DNA from: Phycomyces blakesleeanus NRRL 1555(-)
Lineage: Eukaryota > Mucoromycota > Mucoromycetes > Mucorales > Phycomycetaceae
NCBI RefSeq assembly: GCF_001638985.1
Contig: NW_017265137.1
Coordinates: forward strand, 2,047,554-2,111,553
DNA length: 64,000 bases
Reading direction: 5' to 3'
A program made the translations under genes and the position numbers. Below, piece after piece: positions 11,680 through 23,487 of this stretch. Position 1 is the stretch's first letter; every line of letters starts with the position of its first letter. Below the pieces are notes generated by a model. It was given only the letters and a program-made list of their open reading frames with translations. It did no database searches and was not told the origin of the DNA.

Positions 11680-13496
11680 ATGAAATTTTTCACAGGAGAC
11701 GAAAGTGGATTGGTCAAATGTAATTCTAAGAATTAAGTCATGTATATATAAATGCATAAAGCCAAAGGCAATTTCGAACAGCAGACTCACATTGTCCTAG
11801 GGATCGTCTTCCCACCAAAGGTTGAAGAGAAGAAGCTCAGAAAGAGAGCAAAGAAGGTCGACGATTCATCCGAGAAGAAAGAAAAAGAAAAGGCTGCCGC
11901 TCCAGAATTTTTCAGTGGTACTTTTTCGACAATCAACAAGGAAGAGGCTGTTCAACAAATGTCATGGGCAATGTTGGATGGTTCAAAAGAGGTAAAAATG
12001 ATAATAGCAATAATGAGCAATGAATAAGTAATAAACAGTAAATAAGTTGAGCAAAAATTTATATACATACTATTCATCAATAAAAGCTTATGCATTTTTC
12101 TTCATTTTCTTAGTTGTTGATTGGACGTAAGAGTGGAAAGATCCAATATATGTCACCAGAGACAGGAGAGATTGTACGTGAATATAAGGATTCGCATGTT
12201 GGAACAGCAGAAGGACAGGGAAGCTTTGTTGGACTTTATGGCAGTGAAACGTATGTACTGTGTATTAGTATTATAACTATGGGGATGCTGTTTGGTTATT
12301 TGGTTATTTGGTTAATTTGTTGATTCGTCAATTGATTTGTTGTAGCCACCTTGCATCGTGCTCTTCTACCGGCCAATTTTCCTACACACTCCTCTCATCA
12401 TCATCATCAGCATCATCAACTACAGCCATTACTTCTCTCGGTGCAGGAATCAATGTGATGCGCGGCCATTCTACACAGTCTCACATCTTCGCGGCAGGCG
12501 GCAAGGATCGTGATCTGTGTGTATACGATGCCAGTGTTTTAGCATCTCAAAACGACTCTACCGAAAAGGTGGTTTCAGACCCCAAGGGACCCAATAAAAA
12601 CACCTCTAAGCACAAGGCAGCAAAAAATGCTTCTAATGGAATTGTCTTTCAAGCAAAGAACGTAAGTGATATGCAATAGAGGCTTTAAATATCGTCAAGA
12701 CATAAATGGAATAAAATAGTAACCCAGTATTAGGTCAAGAATGACTTTTTAGATTTGCAACAGCCTGTCTGGATTCGTGATTTGCAGTTTATGAGTGAAG
12801 ACACATCCAAGGTTGTCGTTGGAACTCATCATCATCAGGTAATTTAGATCTTTATATATAAGAAGAAAAGAGAAAGGCATAGTTTCAGACTGGTTAAACA
12901 TGTATATTGTGTAGATCCGTCTTTATGATGCAAAGGCAGCACGAAGACCTGTATTGAATGTTGAGATTGGAAAAAACCCTATTACCAATGTTCGCGTTGG
13001 TAAAGACTACAACCATGTTATGTTTACTGACACCATGAGCAATGCTGGTACAATTGATATCCGCACAGGTGCTGTAGTAGCACGGTACAAAGGTACATAT
13101 GCTTAATATTTCTTTTGTATAATTATTAATCCAATTTGATGTATTGATTATTGATGATGATTGCCTTTATTTTTATTAGGATTTACTGGTGCTGTCACAG
13201 ATCTTGTGGTTGCTCCTCAACCAACATTCACAACAGCATCTGAAAATGCAATGTTGGTTAGTGTGTCGTTGGACAGATTTTTGAGAGTCCATGAGATGTC
13301 GAGTATGTTCCGAAGATGCGTCAACAAGGCCTATTTGAAGCAGCGTATGAGTTGTGTATTGGTGGATGAGGAATATGAGCTGCCAGAATCAGAAATAAAG
13401 AAGGTTGTGGATGAAGAAGAAGAGGAAGAGAATGCCATGTGGGATTCTCTCGCAAAGGTCGATTCGGTCACCAAAAGAAAGCGTGCATCAAACTAG
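11680..13496 (+). CDS. NSA1: Nsa1/WDR74-like 60S ribosome-assembly WD-repeat protein
   Basis: Seven exons: 11680-11719, 11762-11991, 12114-12250, 12346-12661, 12734-12838, 12915-13092, 13180-13496, giving about 440 aa (family about 385-465). Nsa1/WDR74 acts in the nucleolus on early pre-60S particles together with the AAA-ATPase Rix7/NVL. Recognised by the start MKFFTGDESGLVK, AKNVKNDFLDLQQPVW (the family's diagnostic segment), VGTHHHQIRLYDAKA, the last blade LDRFLRVHE, and the acidic then basic tail (DEEEEEENAMWDSL then TKRKR). All introns are GT-AG and phases join. Intron 1 is only 42 nt as drawn; an acceptor 6 nt later is equally in phase, so the 2 residues there are uncertain. Confidence 0.92.
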
Positions 13497-14533
13497 AGTA
13501 AATAAATCCAAACAAAAGAATATATATATATATATATATATATATAATACTTCTCATACACTATAAACCAGCAACAACAACAGCAGCAAAAAGAAAAGTA
13601 TAATTACATTCATGAAATTTATTAATTATATATATTTTTAAAAAAAAAAGGTATAATTCTGGCATATTTTCTTTACTTGGTTTTGCTACAACGTTAAATA
13701 TGCAATTGAGCTGTCAGTACATGCTTTTATCAAAACCTTGCAAAACTTGGACGATTTGTCAAAGTTGACCAGGCTGATTTTGTATAGCCTTTAAGAGAAT
13801 TATAATTATAATTATAAATATTATATATTATAATATTATTATATTGCATTATATTGGCTTTGAAGACAACATCTAGAATTGGTTTCTTTTGTTTTCGGGT
13901 GACTTTGGCTACCAAACACTGGACCATTCACAATAAATATTCTCTGATTAGTCGCACTACCCTTTTGGTGGAATTCGGGGATTATTTCATATTTTGTAAT
14001 CTCAGATTTCAATTGCTCATCCTTGGATCATATATTACTTTATGTCTCTAGAGTTGAAATCTACATCTTTTGCCTGTCTGCCTGTCTTTTTCTTGTGCGT
14101 ATTTCTATAATGTAAAATGAATAATTGAAAAAAAAAAGGATTTTTTGTGCTTATTTATGTTGAGGTAGTCAAAATAGCAATTGAACGTGCAGTGAAAGAA
14201 AAGAAAGATAGATAAATAGATAGAAAGCGAAATTAAAAAAAAGTCTATTAAATCGGACATCTAACTATTCGTGTCATTTTACATGAATCATGTAAAAATG
14301 TGCTGAGATTTTATTTTATTTTGTACAATAAAAAGCATAAATTTAACTGTTGATTACATTTATATATTTAATTCATCTTTTCCTATACAGCCTTCTTTTA
14401 TGTTATTCATTCATTTAATAATTAATTAATTAATTTAATTAATTAATTGTGTATATATAAATATAAGTATAGATATAGATATATATACTTATATTTATAT
14501 ATTTATATGTATATATTTACTTAATTAGGCTCA
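13497..14533. other. Intergenic region between NSA1 and the second F-box gene
   Basis: AT-rich, with a (TA)n run near 13521-13546, AT-palindromic runs near 13800-13850 and TTAA-type repeats near 14416-14450. The open frame at 13854-14051 (no ATG start) and its antisense partner have no family match. It presumably holds the NSA1 3' end and the promoter of the next gene. Confidence 0.5.
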
Positions 14534-15418
14534 ATGTACTTCTTTTCATATAACCACTCAACACCACCTGATTCGGAAAGGCTGACAAAATTGCCAGTTG
14601 AACTCTTGGAAAATATTCTTCAAAGACTGTCATCCAAAGATCTATGTGAATTAAATCACACAAATCAACTTATAGGTCAGATCGCTCTTGTGACACTCTA
14701 TCGTTCTCCAGTGATAAAGACAATCGAGCAACTCGAGGCCTTGTCCACAGTCAGTCCGTCGAAACTACAGATAGTGTCTGAACTGAACCTCGAGCACGTT
14801 GGATTTTCGATAAAGGACTTTCATCTTCAAGAACTAAATCAATGCAATCGATTGCGGATACTCAATCTCACAAACTGTAAAGCGTCATCTTCTGCCATCA
14901 ACCAGATCCTGCTTCCTTCACTCAAGTACCTGCAGACCGTAATCCTCAACAACTGCGCTCTTGAACTCACAACGTTACAACTATTGGGCCAGGCTGGCCA
15001 ACACACTCTCTTGGATCTCGATTTGAGTAGCGTGGTACTCAAGCCATGCAGGAATTTTGATGAGACAAACGATCTGGATGCACTTGTCAATTTGCCTTTA
15101 CCGAGCACATTGGTCACAATCAACCTTTCGTACTGTAGGTGGGTGCGTTCCTCGACTCTTGAAAACATTGCTCGTAATTGCCCGCGCATAAGATATCTCG
15201 GTCTACGCTGGTGTGGAATGATCCATTTTACGACCCTAAGATTGGCGATCATGTTATTACCTAACCTTCGGACAATGGACACAATGCACATGAGCGCAAT
15301 CACACACCACGACACGGCTGAAAGGTTGATCAAAGAGAGTAAAAGCTTGGAGGAAATACGATATACACACACAAATAATATGCTTTCACTTTCACACTGC
15401 ATTAGAGCAAGATCGTGA
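14534..15418 (+). CDS. F-box/LRR protein, 294 aa
   Basis: Single exon from the ATG at 14534. Residues about 17-60 form an F-box (LTKLPVELLENILQRL, then SSKDLCELN, LYRSP). Leucine-rich repeats of the cysteine-containing type follow: LRILNLTNC, LQTVILNNC, LVTINLSYCRW, IRYLGLRWC, about residues 105-235. This is the layout of Grr1/Fbl-type SCF adaptors, although the protein is short for that group and has only about five or six repeats. It is clearly distinct in sequence from the F-box gene at 10368. The long antisense frame over it is a shadow. Substrate unknown. Confidence 0.87.
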   Translation: MYFFSYNHSTPPDSERLTKLPVELLENILQRLSSKDLCELNHTNQLIGQIALVTLYRSPVIKTIEQLEALSTVSPSKLQIVSELNLEHVGFSIKDFHLQELNQCNRLRILNLTNCKASSSAINQILLPSLKYLQTVILNNCALELTTLQLLGQAGQHTLLDLDLSSVVLKPCRNFDETNDLDALVNLPLPSTLVTINLSYCRWVRSSTLENIARNCPRIRYLGLRWCGMIHFTTLRLAIMLLPNLRTMDTMHMSAITHHDTAERLIKESKSLEEIRYTHTNNMLSLSHCIRARS

Positions 15419-15994
15419 CATACATATATTTTAAACAAGGGCAAAGTAGATTGACAATGAATTATATAATGTCTTTTCATATATATATATATATATTAGT
15501 AATTAACTTGTACAAGTAACATAGTATTTATATTACTTCTTTAACAAATACAGACACAAAAGAATTAAAGGAAATATTGAAATAATAATAAAAAAAAAGT
15601 CTATTAGAAAGCCTTTATATACATATGTATGGGTACACACACACACACATACATATATATATATATCGAAGTTTTATAAAAGGAAATTTTCGTACAGTCA
15701 AATTTAATGACCGGTGGTATCATTTGCCCTCAGTACTTGGCACAATTCACTCACGAACAGTCACATGTCTTTTTTGGGAAGTGTAACAAATGCATTTTGC
15801 TAGTATTTTATTATTATTTTTAAGGGTCCGTAGTGAAGCAACTTCCAGCAAATCCAAAAAAAAAAGTATATATAGAATAAACATTTTTCTTCGTTTTCTT
15901 CTTCTTTCTACTTCTTCTTTCTATTATACTCTATCCAAATTTTCTTTCCGTCTTATAACAAGCTAATAGACAAATCAAAAAACAACAACAAGAG
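15419..15994. promoter_or_regulatory. Promoter/leader of the copper ATPase gene
   Basis: The upstream part has CA and TA dinucleotide runs (about 15638-15664). A TATA-like TATATATAGA sits near 15869, followed by a CT-rich, then A-rich leader (15890-15994) typical of fungal 5' UTRs. A copper-response element was not identified. Confidence 0.4.
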
Positions 15995-18900
15995 ATGTCT
16001 CAATCAAATTTGAGCCATGTTTATGTTGCAGTAAACGGTATGACATGCGATCACTGCGTCCAAACAATCACAAAGGCACTCCAAAATCTTCCAGGAGTCT
16101 TACCTACCTCGGTCCTTGTTGATCTCAAGGATCAGATCGCGTCTTTTCTTATCAAGCCTGAGAATCGGTCGGACGTCAATCTCAAGGCCGAGATTTCATC
16201 CACAATCGAAGATCTTGGCTATGACGCCGGTACACCACGCATAGATCCCTCGGTCAACAACTCCAAATCTGCTGTCACCGCATCACTTACCCCTGCCAAT
16301 GGCTTGGATCAATCTAATAATGGCACTGACAATCATAATACCACAACTACAGTAACAACAGCAAGAACAACAATAGATGCTATTGTTTATATCTCTGGGA
16401 TGACCTGCTCTCACTGCACAAATGCAATTCACAAAGCATTAAGCGAGTTACCCTCGGTCTTGCCAGATTCGATACAAGTATCTCTTGACACTGCCACTGC
16501 CAAACTCTCTTTTAAAATCCCCAGTCCGCCAGAGATCACTCCGGATTATTTGCGTGACACCATCGAAGACATGGGATACGATGTAGAAGGAATCGATTGG
16601 AATGATGATAACACATCCCAACAAGACAACACAACCCAAGAGATAGAACGACAAAGTCAACAAGAACAATTACCTAGTTACAAGACTGCTACTTTTTCGG
16701 TGATTGGAATGACCTGCTCTCATTGCGTTCAGACTGTCAACAAAGCTCTGGCTGGACTTCCGGGTGTCATTGTTGATTCAATCAAGGTCAGTCTGGACCA
16801 AAAGAACGCGGTCCTGTCGTTTCAGGGCGACTACATTCAGCCGTCTCTGTTCACAAGCACAATTGTCGATCTTGGCTACGATGTTCCGAGTAAGCCAGTA
16901 ATCACAGTCAGCAACGGAGAAAAGCTTTTTGGTCGACCGGCAAGTATTTTATCGTCCAAGCGATCGTCAAGCCTGTTTAGTAGTGATGCTGATTCAGGGA
17001 TGCGCAAGGTCGTGATGCGTGTCCTGGGCATGACTTGTGAGAGCTGTGTCGTTTCAGTAAAAAGTGCACTCAAGAAACTCAAGGGCGTCAATCCAGAATC
17101 TGTTCAGGTCGACTTGGAAACCGAGATGGCCATGTTTGTCTCTCTCAATCCAGACACCCCAGCAATCTACGAGGCCATTGAAGAAAGAGGATTTGAGGCC
17201 GACAATATCCAAATCATTCATAATCTTATCCAACTTGATTCACCATCACCATCATCATCATCGTCATCACAGCAACAACAGACTGATTCTCCTTCTTCTC
17301 CCTCTTCTTCATCAAACAAGCATCAGCTTACAAACCGCGTCAACTCATCCTCTGAATTCGAGTCCAGTGTATCTTTAGGTGATGTCCTGGTTCAAGACTC
17401 CTCTATGATGACCATCCCAAAAAAAGTTACTCTGCAAGTTTCTGGCATGACATGCTCCAGCTGTGTCCGCACACTCGAAAAGGGGCTGGCTGAGTTACCA
17501 AGTGTAAATGCTGAGTCAGTTAAGGTCAATCTCTTGACAGGCACAGCATCATTTTCTGTTTATGGAGAAGCCCTGAGCGACGAGATGATTAGTAAAAAAG
17601 TCAAGAATATGGGATACAAGGCTAGTAACATTGCAATCATTGCTGAACAGCAACCACTCCAAAACCAACAAAAGAAAAAGAAGAACAGTTCGGGTGCTTC
17701 AAAGACAAGTTACAAGATTGATATGATTATCACTGGTATGTTTTGTTCCAACTGCGTTGAAAAGGTTCACAAGGTACTTTCTGACCTACCCGGAACAATA
17801 ACCGCAAGTATTGTAATCGACCTGGATTCTGGCCGGACAAGTTTCCGATCAAGTGAGGCTATATCCAGACCGCGTATCGAACAAGCTGCCCTGAAGCTTG
17901 GGCTTATGACCGACAGTGTTGAGATTATAAAGCAAGAGGGAGATCAAGAAGGATCTGAAAACACCGACAAAGAAAATGGTCTTGGCTCAAGAACATCTAA
18001 AGAGGAAGAAGATGAAGAAGGCAATAACAATTCTGGAAATCTGACGGTGACTAAGCTTACAGTGACTGGCATGACATGCAGCTCGTGCGTGGCAAATATC
18101 GAGCGTACTGTGATGAAACAGCCAGGTGTGACAAGCTGTCAAGTCAATCTGCTGTCCAAGACTGCCGTGATCCGACACGACCCATCCATTGTCGGGGCTC
18201 GTTCGCTGGCCAACATGATTGAGCAGATTGGGTACAAGGCCGAGCTTTCACATAGCCAGTCGTCGGATGCCTTGTCAGACCAGCGTAAGACGATGCGCGA
18301 GACAATGGATAAGGAGATCAAGATCCTGCTGTCTCGGTTCTTGTGGTCCCTTTTGTTTGCAGTTCCGGTCGTACTAATCAGCATGATTTTTATGATGGCC
18401 GTTCCGGGAACCCAGCGTGTACACCAGGTGTTTGTGCTACCGATCGTGCCTGGTCTGAGCGTTGGTGATCTGATTCTGTTTGTCCTTGCCACACCTGTCC
18501 AGTTCTGGCTCGGACTGCCATTTTATGTCAAAGCCTACCGGTCTTTACGCTATGCCCACACAGCCAACATGGAGACTCTTGTGGCAATGGGAACCACGGT
18601 GGCCTATGTGACTTCGGTGGCGTCGGTAGCATCCGCAATTGCGATGAAGCAACAGGGTTCAATGTCTCGAAATTATTTTGAAACCAGTGTGTTGCTGATT
18701 ACCTTTATTCATTTTGGTAAATGGCTCGAGGCTTTAGCGAAGGGAAAGACGGCCGAGACGATTACAAAGTTGATGGATCTTCAGCCAGAGAAGGCTATTC
18801 TTGTGGAGGTTAAGAAACCCGAAAAAGAAAATGATAGCGATAGTAGTGGCTTAGGTTCAATGAGTTTAAAGGAGGGTCAGAAAGATGTGGAACACAAAGA

Positions 18901-21463
18901 ACATGCGGAAGAGATGTTGCAAGAGCGCGAAATTGATTCCAAGGATATTCAAGGTAACCGAAAATAAAGAAAACATGTATATCTATATGATTGTATACAT
19001 ACATTTAAATATTTTCTTTAAATTATGTAAAATGCTTATTCACTTTTTATCTACACATCTTTTGTATATTCGCACATGTATTAAATTATGCTGGTGCAGT
19101 TGGTGATATTCTCAAGGTCAATGCAGGTGCTCGTATCCCTTGTGATGGTAAGCAACTCAATGTTTTTTATCTTATTTTTATTTTGAAAACAATAATCGCT
19201 TATATCTACGTACATACGTATGAAAGATATAGAATATGAATAAATCAACTTACTTATCATTTTTGTATAGGCAAGGTGTGGAAAGGAGATAGTTCTGCAG
19301 ACGAATCGATGATTACAGGTGAATCTGTACCGGTTTTGAAAAAGGAATCCGACAGTGTGATTACGGCAACAATCAACCTTACTTCGCCAATCTACATCCG
19401 TGCCATCCGGGTCGGAAACGACACTACCCTATCCCGCATTATCCAAATGGTTCAGGACGCTCAAGCGTCTCCAAAGGCTCCCATTGAGCATCTTGCAGAC
19501 AACATTTCAAGTGTCTTTGTGCCGATTGTGATTGTGCTTGCCCTTATTACTTACATCATCTGGCAGGTTCTCAGCTCGCTCAATATGTATCCTGATGAGT
19601 GGGTTCCAATGGGAGAAAGCAAGACGATCTTTTCTGTGATGCTTGGTGTGTCTGTGTTGGTTATTGCTTGTCCGTGTGGTCTTGGTTTAGCCAGTCCAAC
19701 AGGTAATGATAAACAAATATAGTGATTATTTGACTAATCTTATTTTGTAATTATAATCAGCCGTCATGGTTGGTACTGGTGTCGCTGCACGTTATGGTGT
19801 TCTTGTCAAGGGTGGTGGATATGCTCTTGAGATGGCCAACCGCATAACGACCGTTGCATTTGATAAGACCGGTACCCTAACTCTCGGAAAGCCATCCGTG
19901 ACCGACAGCTGGATCAATAATGCCACAGCAAGTAAACAGACCGAACTGGTTCTCTGGAAGATTCTTGGTCGAGTTGCTTCAGGAAGCAACCACCCACTTT
20001 CAAAGTCAATTGAACAAAGAGCAAGAGACATTATTGCAAGCCAACCACGTCAATCGATCTTTTCGGGAGACACTTTGCTTGAAGATGATATAGAATTACC
20101 CAATGACAGCACCAGTAATGATAGTAGTAATGAGAATGATAATTCTGTTATCTCTGATTTCCAGGGTATCGCTCTCACTAATGCCAAAGAAATTCCCGGC
20201 CGAGGATTGATTGCCACCCTGACACTGTCAGCTGAAGCGGCCCGACATTTACCAGCGGTTATCAGACACCAGCGGGCACTAAATGTGTTTCTGGGCAATC
20301 AGGAGTGGATGGATGAGAACCAGGCACGTTACGAGCATTCACGTCAGACAGCCGTGTGCCAGCAACAGATTGCGGATTGGCAAGACAAGGGGCAATCGAT
20401 TGTGATGGTTGCGGTTTGCCCGATTGAGAGCAGTACACCATTTGTTAGCAAAAAAGAAGAAGAAAAGGAGGAAGATAAAAACAAAGTCCACGGCAACAAA
20501 GAAGGAGGATGTAACAATGCGTGTGTGTGCGTTGTCTGCAAATGTAGTGCCGGCTCAGGGTGTTGTAGTACATCAAAGACGATCATTATTGCTCAGACAG
20601 CGATTGCTGATATTGCCAGACCCGAGTCAAAGGCAGTGATTGCGGCATTGCAGACCAAGGGAATTGAGGTCTGGATGGTTACTGGCGACAATGTTCGGAC
20701 TGGACAGGTGATCGGAGAACAACTTGGGATTCCAAAAGAGTTTGTGCTGGCTGGAGTAAAACCAGAGCAAAAGGCAGATAAGATTAGAAATCTTCAACGA
20801 CGAGGTGTACACCATGATAGCAAACACAAGAAATCCTTGTGGAAGAAAGACCAGACACGTGCAGTAGTTGCCATGATTGGAGGTAAAGAACGAAAGGAAC
20901 TATACCTATGTATAGATTTATGAACATCAAGTCTAACCAATAAAATATACGCATGTATATGTATATACTGTTATTGTGATTGTGATTATCATTACTATTA
21001 TAGATGGTATTAATGATTCCCCGGCTTTGGCTCAAGCAGATGTTGGGTAAGCTCTTTCATTTTATTTTATTGACTGGTAGTTATTTTATTAACTAGGAAT
21101 AAAAACAATGCTAATAATCCATTGATTTCTTGATTTAGTATTTCGGTTGGATCAGCTACGGATATTGCAATCGAGGCAGCAAGTATTGTGCTGATTCGTA
21201 ATAATTTGATGGACCTCTTGATTATGTACGATGTGTCACGTACTGTTGTGCGCCGTATCCGCCTCAATTTCCTTTGGGCGTTTCTGTACAATGTGTTTGC
21301 GATCCCAATTGCAGCCGGTATTCTCTATCCAGGTACAGGAGAAGGTCTTCCACCTTATATTGCTGGACTTGCAATGGTTGCTTCCAGTGTTAGTGTTGTG
21401 TGTTCTAGTCTTTTACTTCGACTATATAGACCACCAAAAGATTCACAATCGCAAAAGATTTAG
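15995..21463 (+). CDS. CCC2: Copper-transporting P1B-type ATPase with seven HMA modules
   Basis: Six exons: 15995-18953, 19100-19147, 19271-19702, 19761-20882, 21004-21046, 21139-21463, giving about 1,642 aa. It pumps Cu(I) across the Golgi/secretory membrane to load cuproenzymes. Seven N-terminal heavy-metal modules carry CxxC at residues about 18, 138, 241, 348, 487, 584 (MFCSNC) and 695. The first membrane segments begin near residue 778. Actuator motif TGES, ion-channel motif CPC at about 1136-1138, phosphorylation motif DKTGT at about 1181, the P1B His-Pro (SNHPL), TGDN and GDGINDSPAL are all present. Yeast Ccc2 has two metal modules and human ATP7A/B six. A low-complexity loop lies between exons 1 and 3, and a Cys-rich insertion lies in the nucleotide-binding domain (20510-20566). 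Exons 2 and 5 are only 48 and 43 nt. The symbol is by orthology class. Confidence 0.93.
20510..20566 (+). other. Cys-rich, metallothionein-like segment inside the ATPase N-domain
   Basis: Residues about 1397-1415 read CNNACVCVVCKC, then SAGSGCC: seven Cys in 19 residues with CxC and CC spacings. It follows a charged Lys/Glu linker, between the His-Pro motif and the TGDN motif. The reading frame is continuous with the conserved flanks, so it belongs to the protein. A metal-buffering or sensing role is inferred from composition only. Confidence 0.8.
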
Positions 21464-23487
21464 ATATATATATATATATATAATTATAGTAATGTGCATA
21501 TTGGTATGCACCATAGTAATAATAATCATGATAATCATAGAATACATAAGAATAAAGTTTATTTGGAAATTTGCCAATCTGTTGCTATAGAGATAAAATA
21601 ATACATTTTTGGGAAGCCAATAAATGGGATAATATATATCAGTGGATTAAAAAAAAGAGAACGCGCGCATTTAAGAATTTGTTTATGATTAGGATTAGGA
21701 TTACGTATTTTGCTATCTAAGTCTAGTGCTATAAATTGTTGGCTTGGGCTTAGATAAAGTAAATTACCAAATTCGCAAGTATACATATATTATTCTTTAT
21801 TTGTTTCTCTGCAAAGTCATACAGATGGTATCCTAGCAACCTTTTTTGTTCTAAACATCAACGATTTATTTTTGCTTATCCCAAAAGTTGGTTAATAATT
21901 CAAACACAGATGCGAAACTACTGCTAATTTTTAAAGAGCGATTTAAATATCGAACAAAAAGTCTTCGCACATAGGTATATATAGCTTGTTACAAATGTAC
22001 CAAAGACAATAAAGTAAATATGTTTTTTTTTTAGAAATAAAAAATAAAGGAAAATGCATCGTTTGACAAGTACTATTCCTCTTTTTCTCTATTTTCTTTT
22101 CCTTTCTTAATACACACACACAGAAAGAGAGAGAGAGAGAGAGCAAAAGGCTGTTATCATATAAAACTATATATATTTGAAAACAAAATGTTCCCACACT
22201 ATTATAATCATTTTATATACAAAATAAATAAATAAATGATGATAAATTGCTTGCATACTCCATGTTTCTAAATCTATCTATAATAGAAATCTTAATTATT
22301 TGTATATATTTATTTATCTAGCTATCTATCTATCTATCACTTACTCACTGAACTTATAATATATATATTTACATGTGCAAAAAAAAAATATCAACACAAT
22401 AGATAAATAAATTTGATTTGATTTTATTCAGTTTATTTGAATACAATAGTAATAGTAATGATGATTATGATGATATGAGAGAAATGAAGAATGAATAATG
22501 AAAATACAAGATAGATACAAAAAGTATGTATGTAAGATATATATTTCAATAAAAGGGAAAAAAAGAATGAATTATTTTTTCTTATTTTTGGTTTTTTTTT
22601 TGTTGGTTTTTTTTTGTTCGTTTTTTTTTCTTTTCTTTTTTTTTGTATCTTTATTTTTATTTTTATTTTATTTTATTTTATTTTTTTTCGTTATGTTAGT
22701 TCCTTTTTTTTTGTTTTTTTTTTTAACTTGGCCAAAGAAATAGATATATAGATTATGGGTAAAAAAAATAAAGGAAAGGAAAGGGCAGAGGAGGAGGGGG
22801 GGGGATTTGTTCTTGTGGTTATTTAAAAAAAAAATATATATATAAAAAGGGGGGAAAATATAAGAGAAAAATATAAAATATAAAATAAAAATATAAAATA
22901 AAAATACAAAATAAAATAAAATATCAAAAAAAAACGATATAAAAAAAAACTAAAGTAAAAAAAAATTATAAAAAAGAAAAATATATAAAAGAAAAAATTA
23001 TAAAAAAAAAAATTATAAAAAAAAAGGGCTCTACTAAAAGAAGAGACAAATGCCAAATCCAGCCACAAAATTATTATATAAAATAATAATAATAATAATG
23101 TGGGGATAAGGAAGATGTGATTTGGGGGTGGAAAGGGAAACAAAAAGGTTAGTAAAATTTGGGGGGGAAAGAAAGGGAAAAAAAATAATACTCATAATTA
23201 TAAAATAAAAAATGAGAGTCGGCAACCGGTAAATTTTCAGGGCGCAAAAAGTTGCCCCGTCAAGATAGAGAGATTGTTGGTGTTGTTTGGTGGTGGTGAT
23301 GATATTGTGTTCCACCAAACACAAGTATCATTACACGCACGCACACAGAGAGAGAGAGTCAGAGTCAGAGAGAGTTGGGGAGGGAAAACACAAAAGACCT
23401 GGGGGTCTCTTTGGTTTTACACAAGTTCTTTTTGTTGAAGAGATGTTTGGTTTGGTTTGATTTGATTTGATTTGTTGAGGATTTCAA
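21464..23487. other. Convergent intergenic region, low complexity
   Basis: Holds the 3' ends of two converging genes. Prominent are a T/pyrimidine-rich run (22570-22735), a G-run near 22796-22805, A-rich imperfect repeats (22850-23030) and a GA/CA-rich stretch (23330-23380). The hydrophobic open frames here are translations of homopolymers. No gene seen. Confidence 0.6.

Noticed and set aside
14839..15480. 213-codon frame antisense to the second F-box gene
   Set aside because: Shadow of a gene with clear F-box and LRR content on +; no domain of its own.
22498..23324. Hydrophobic small proteins in the T-rich region
   Set aside because: Phe/Leu/Tyr runs come from homopolymer DNA, not from a membrane protein gene.
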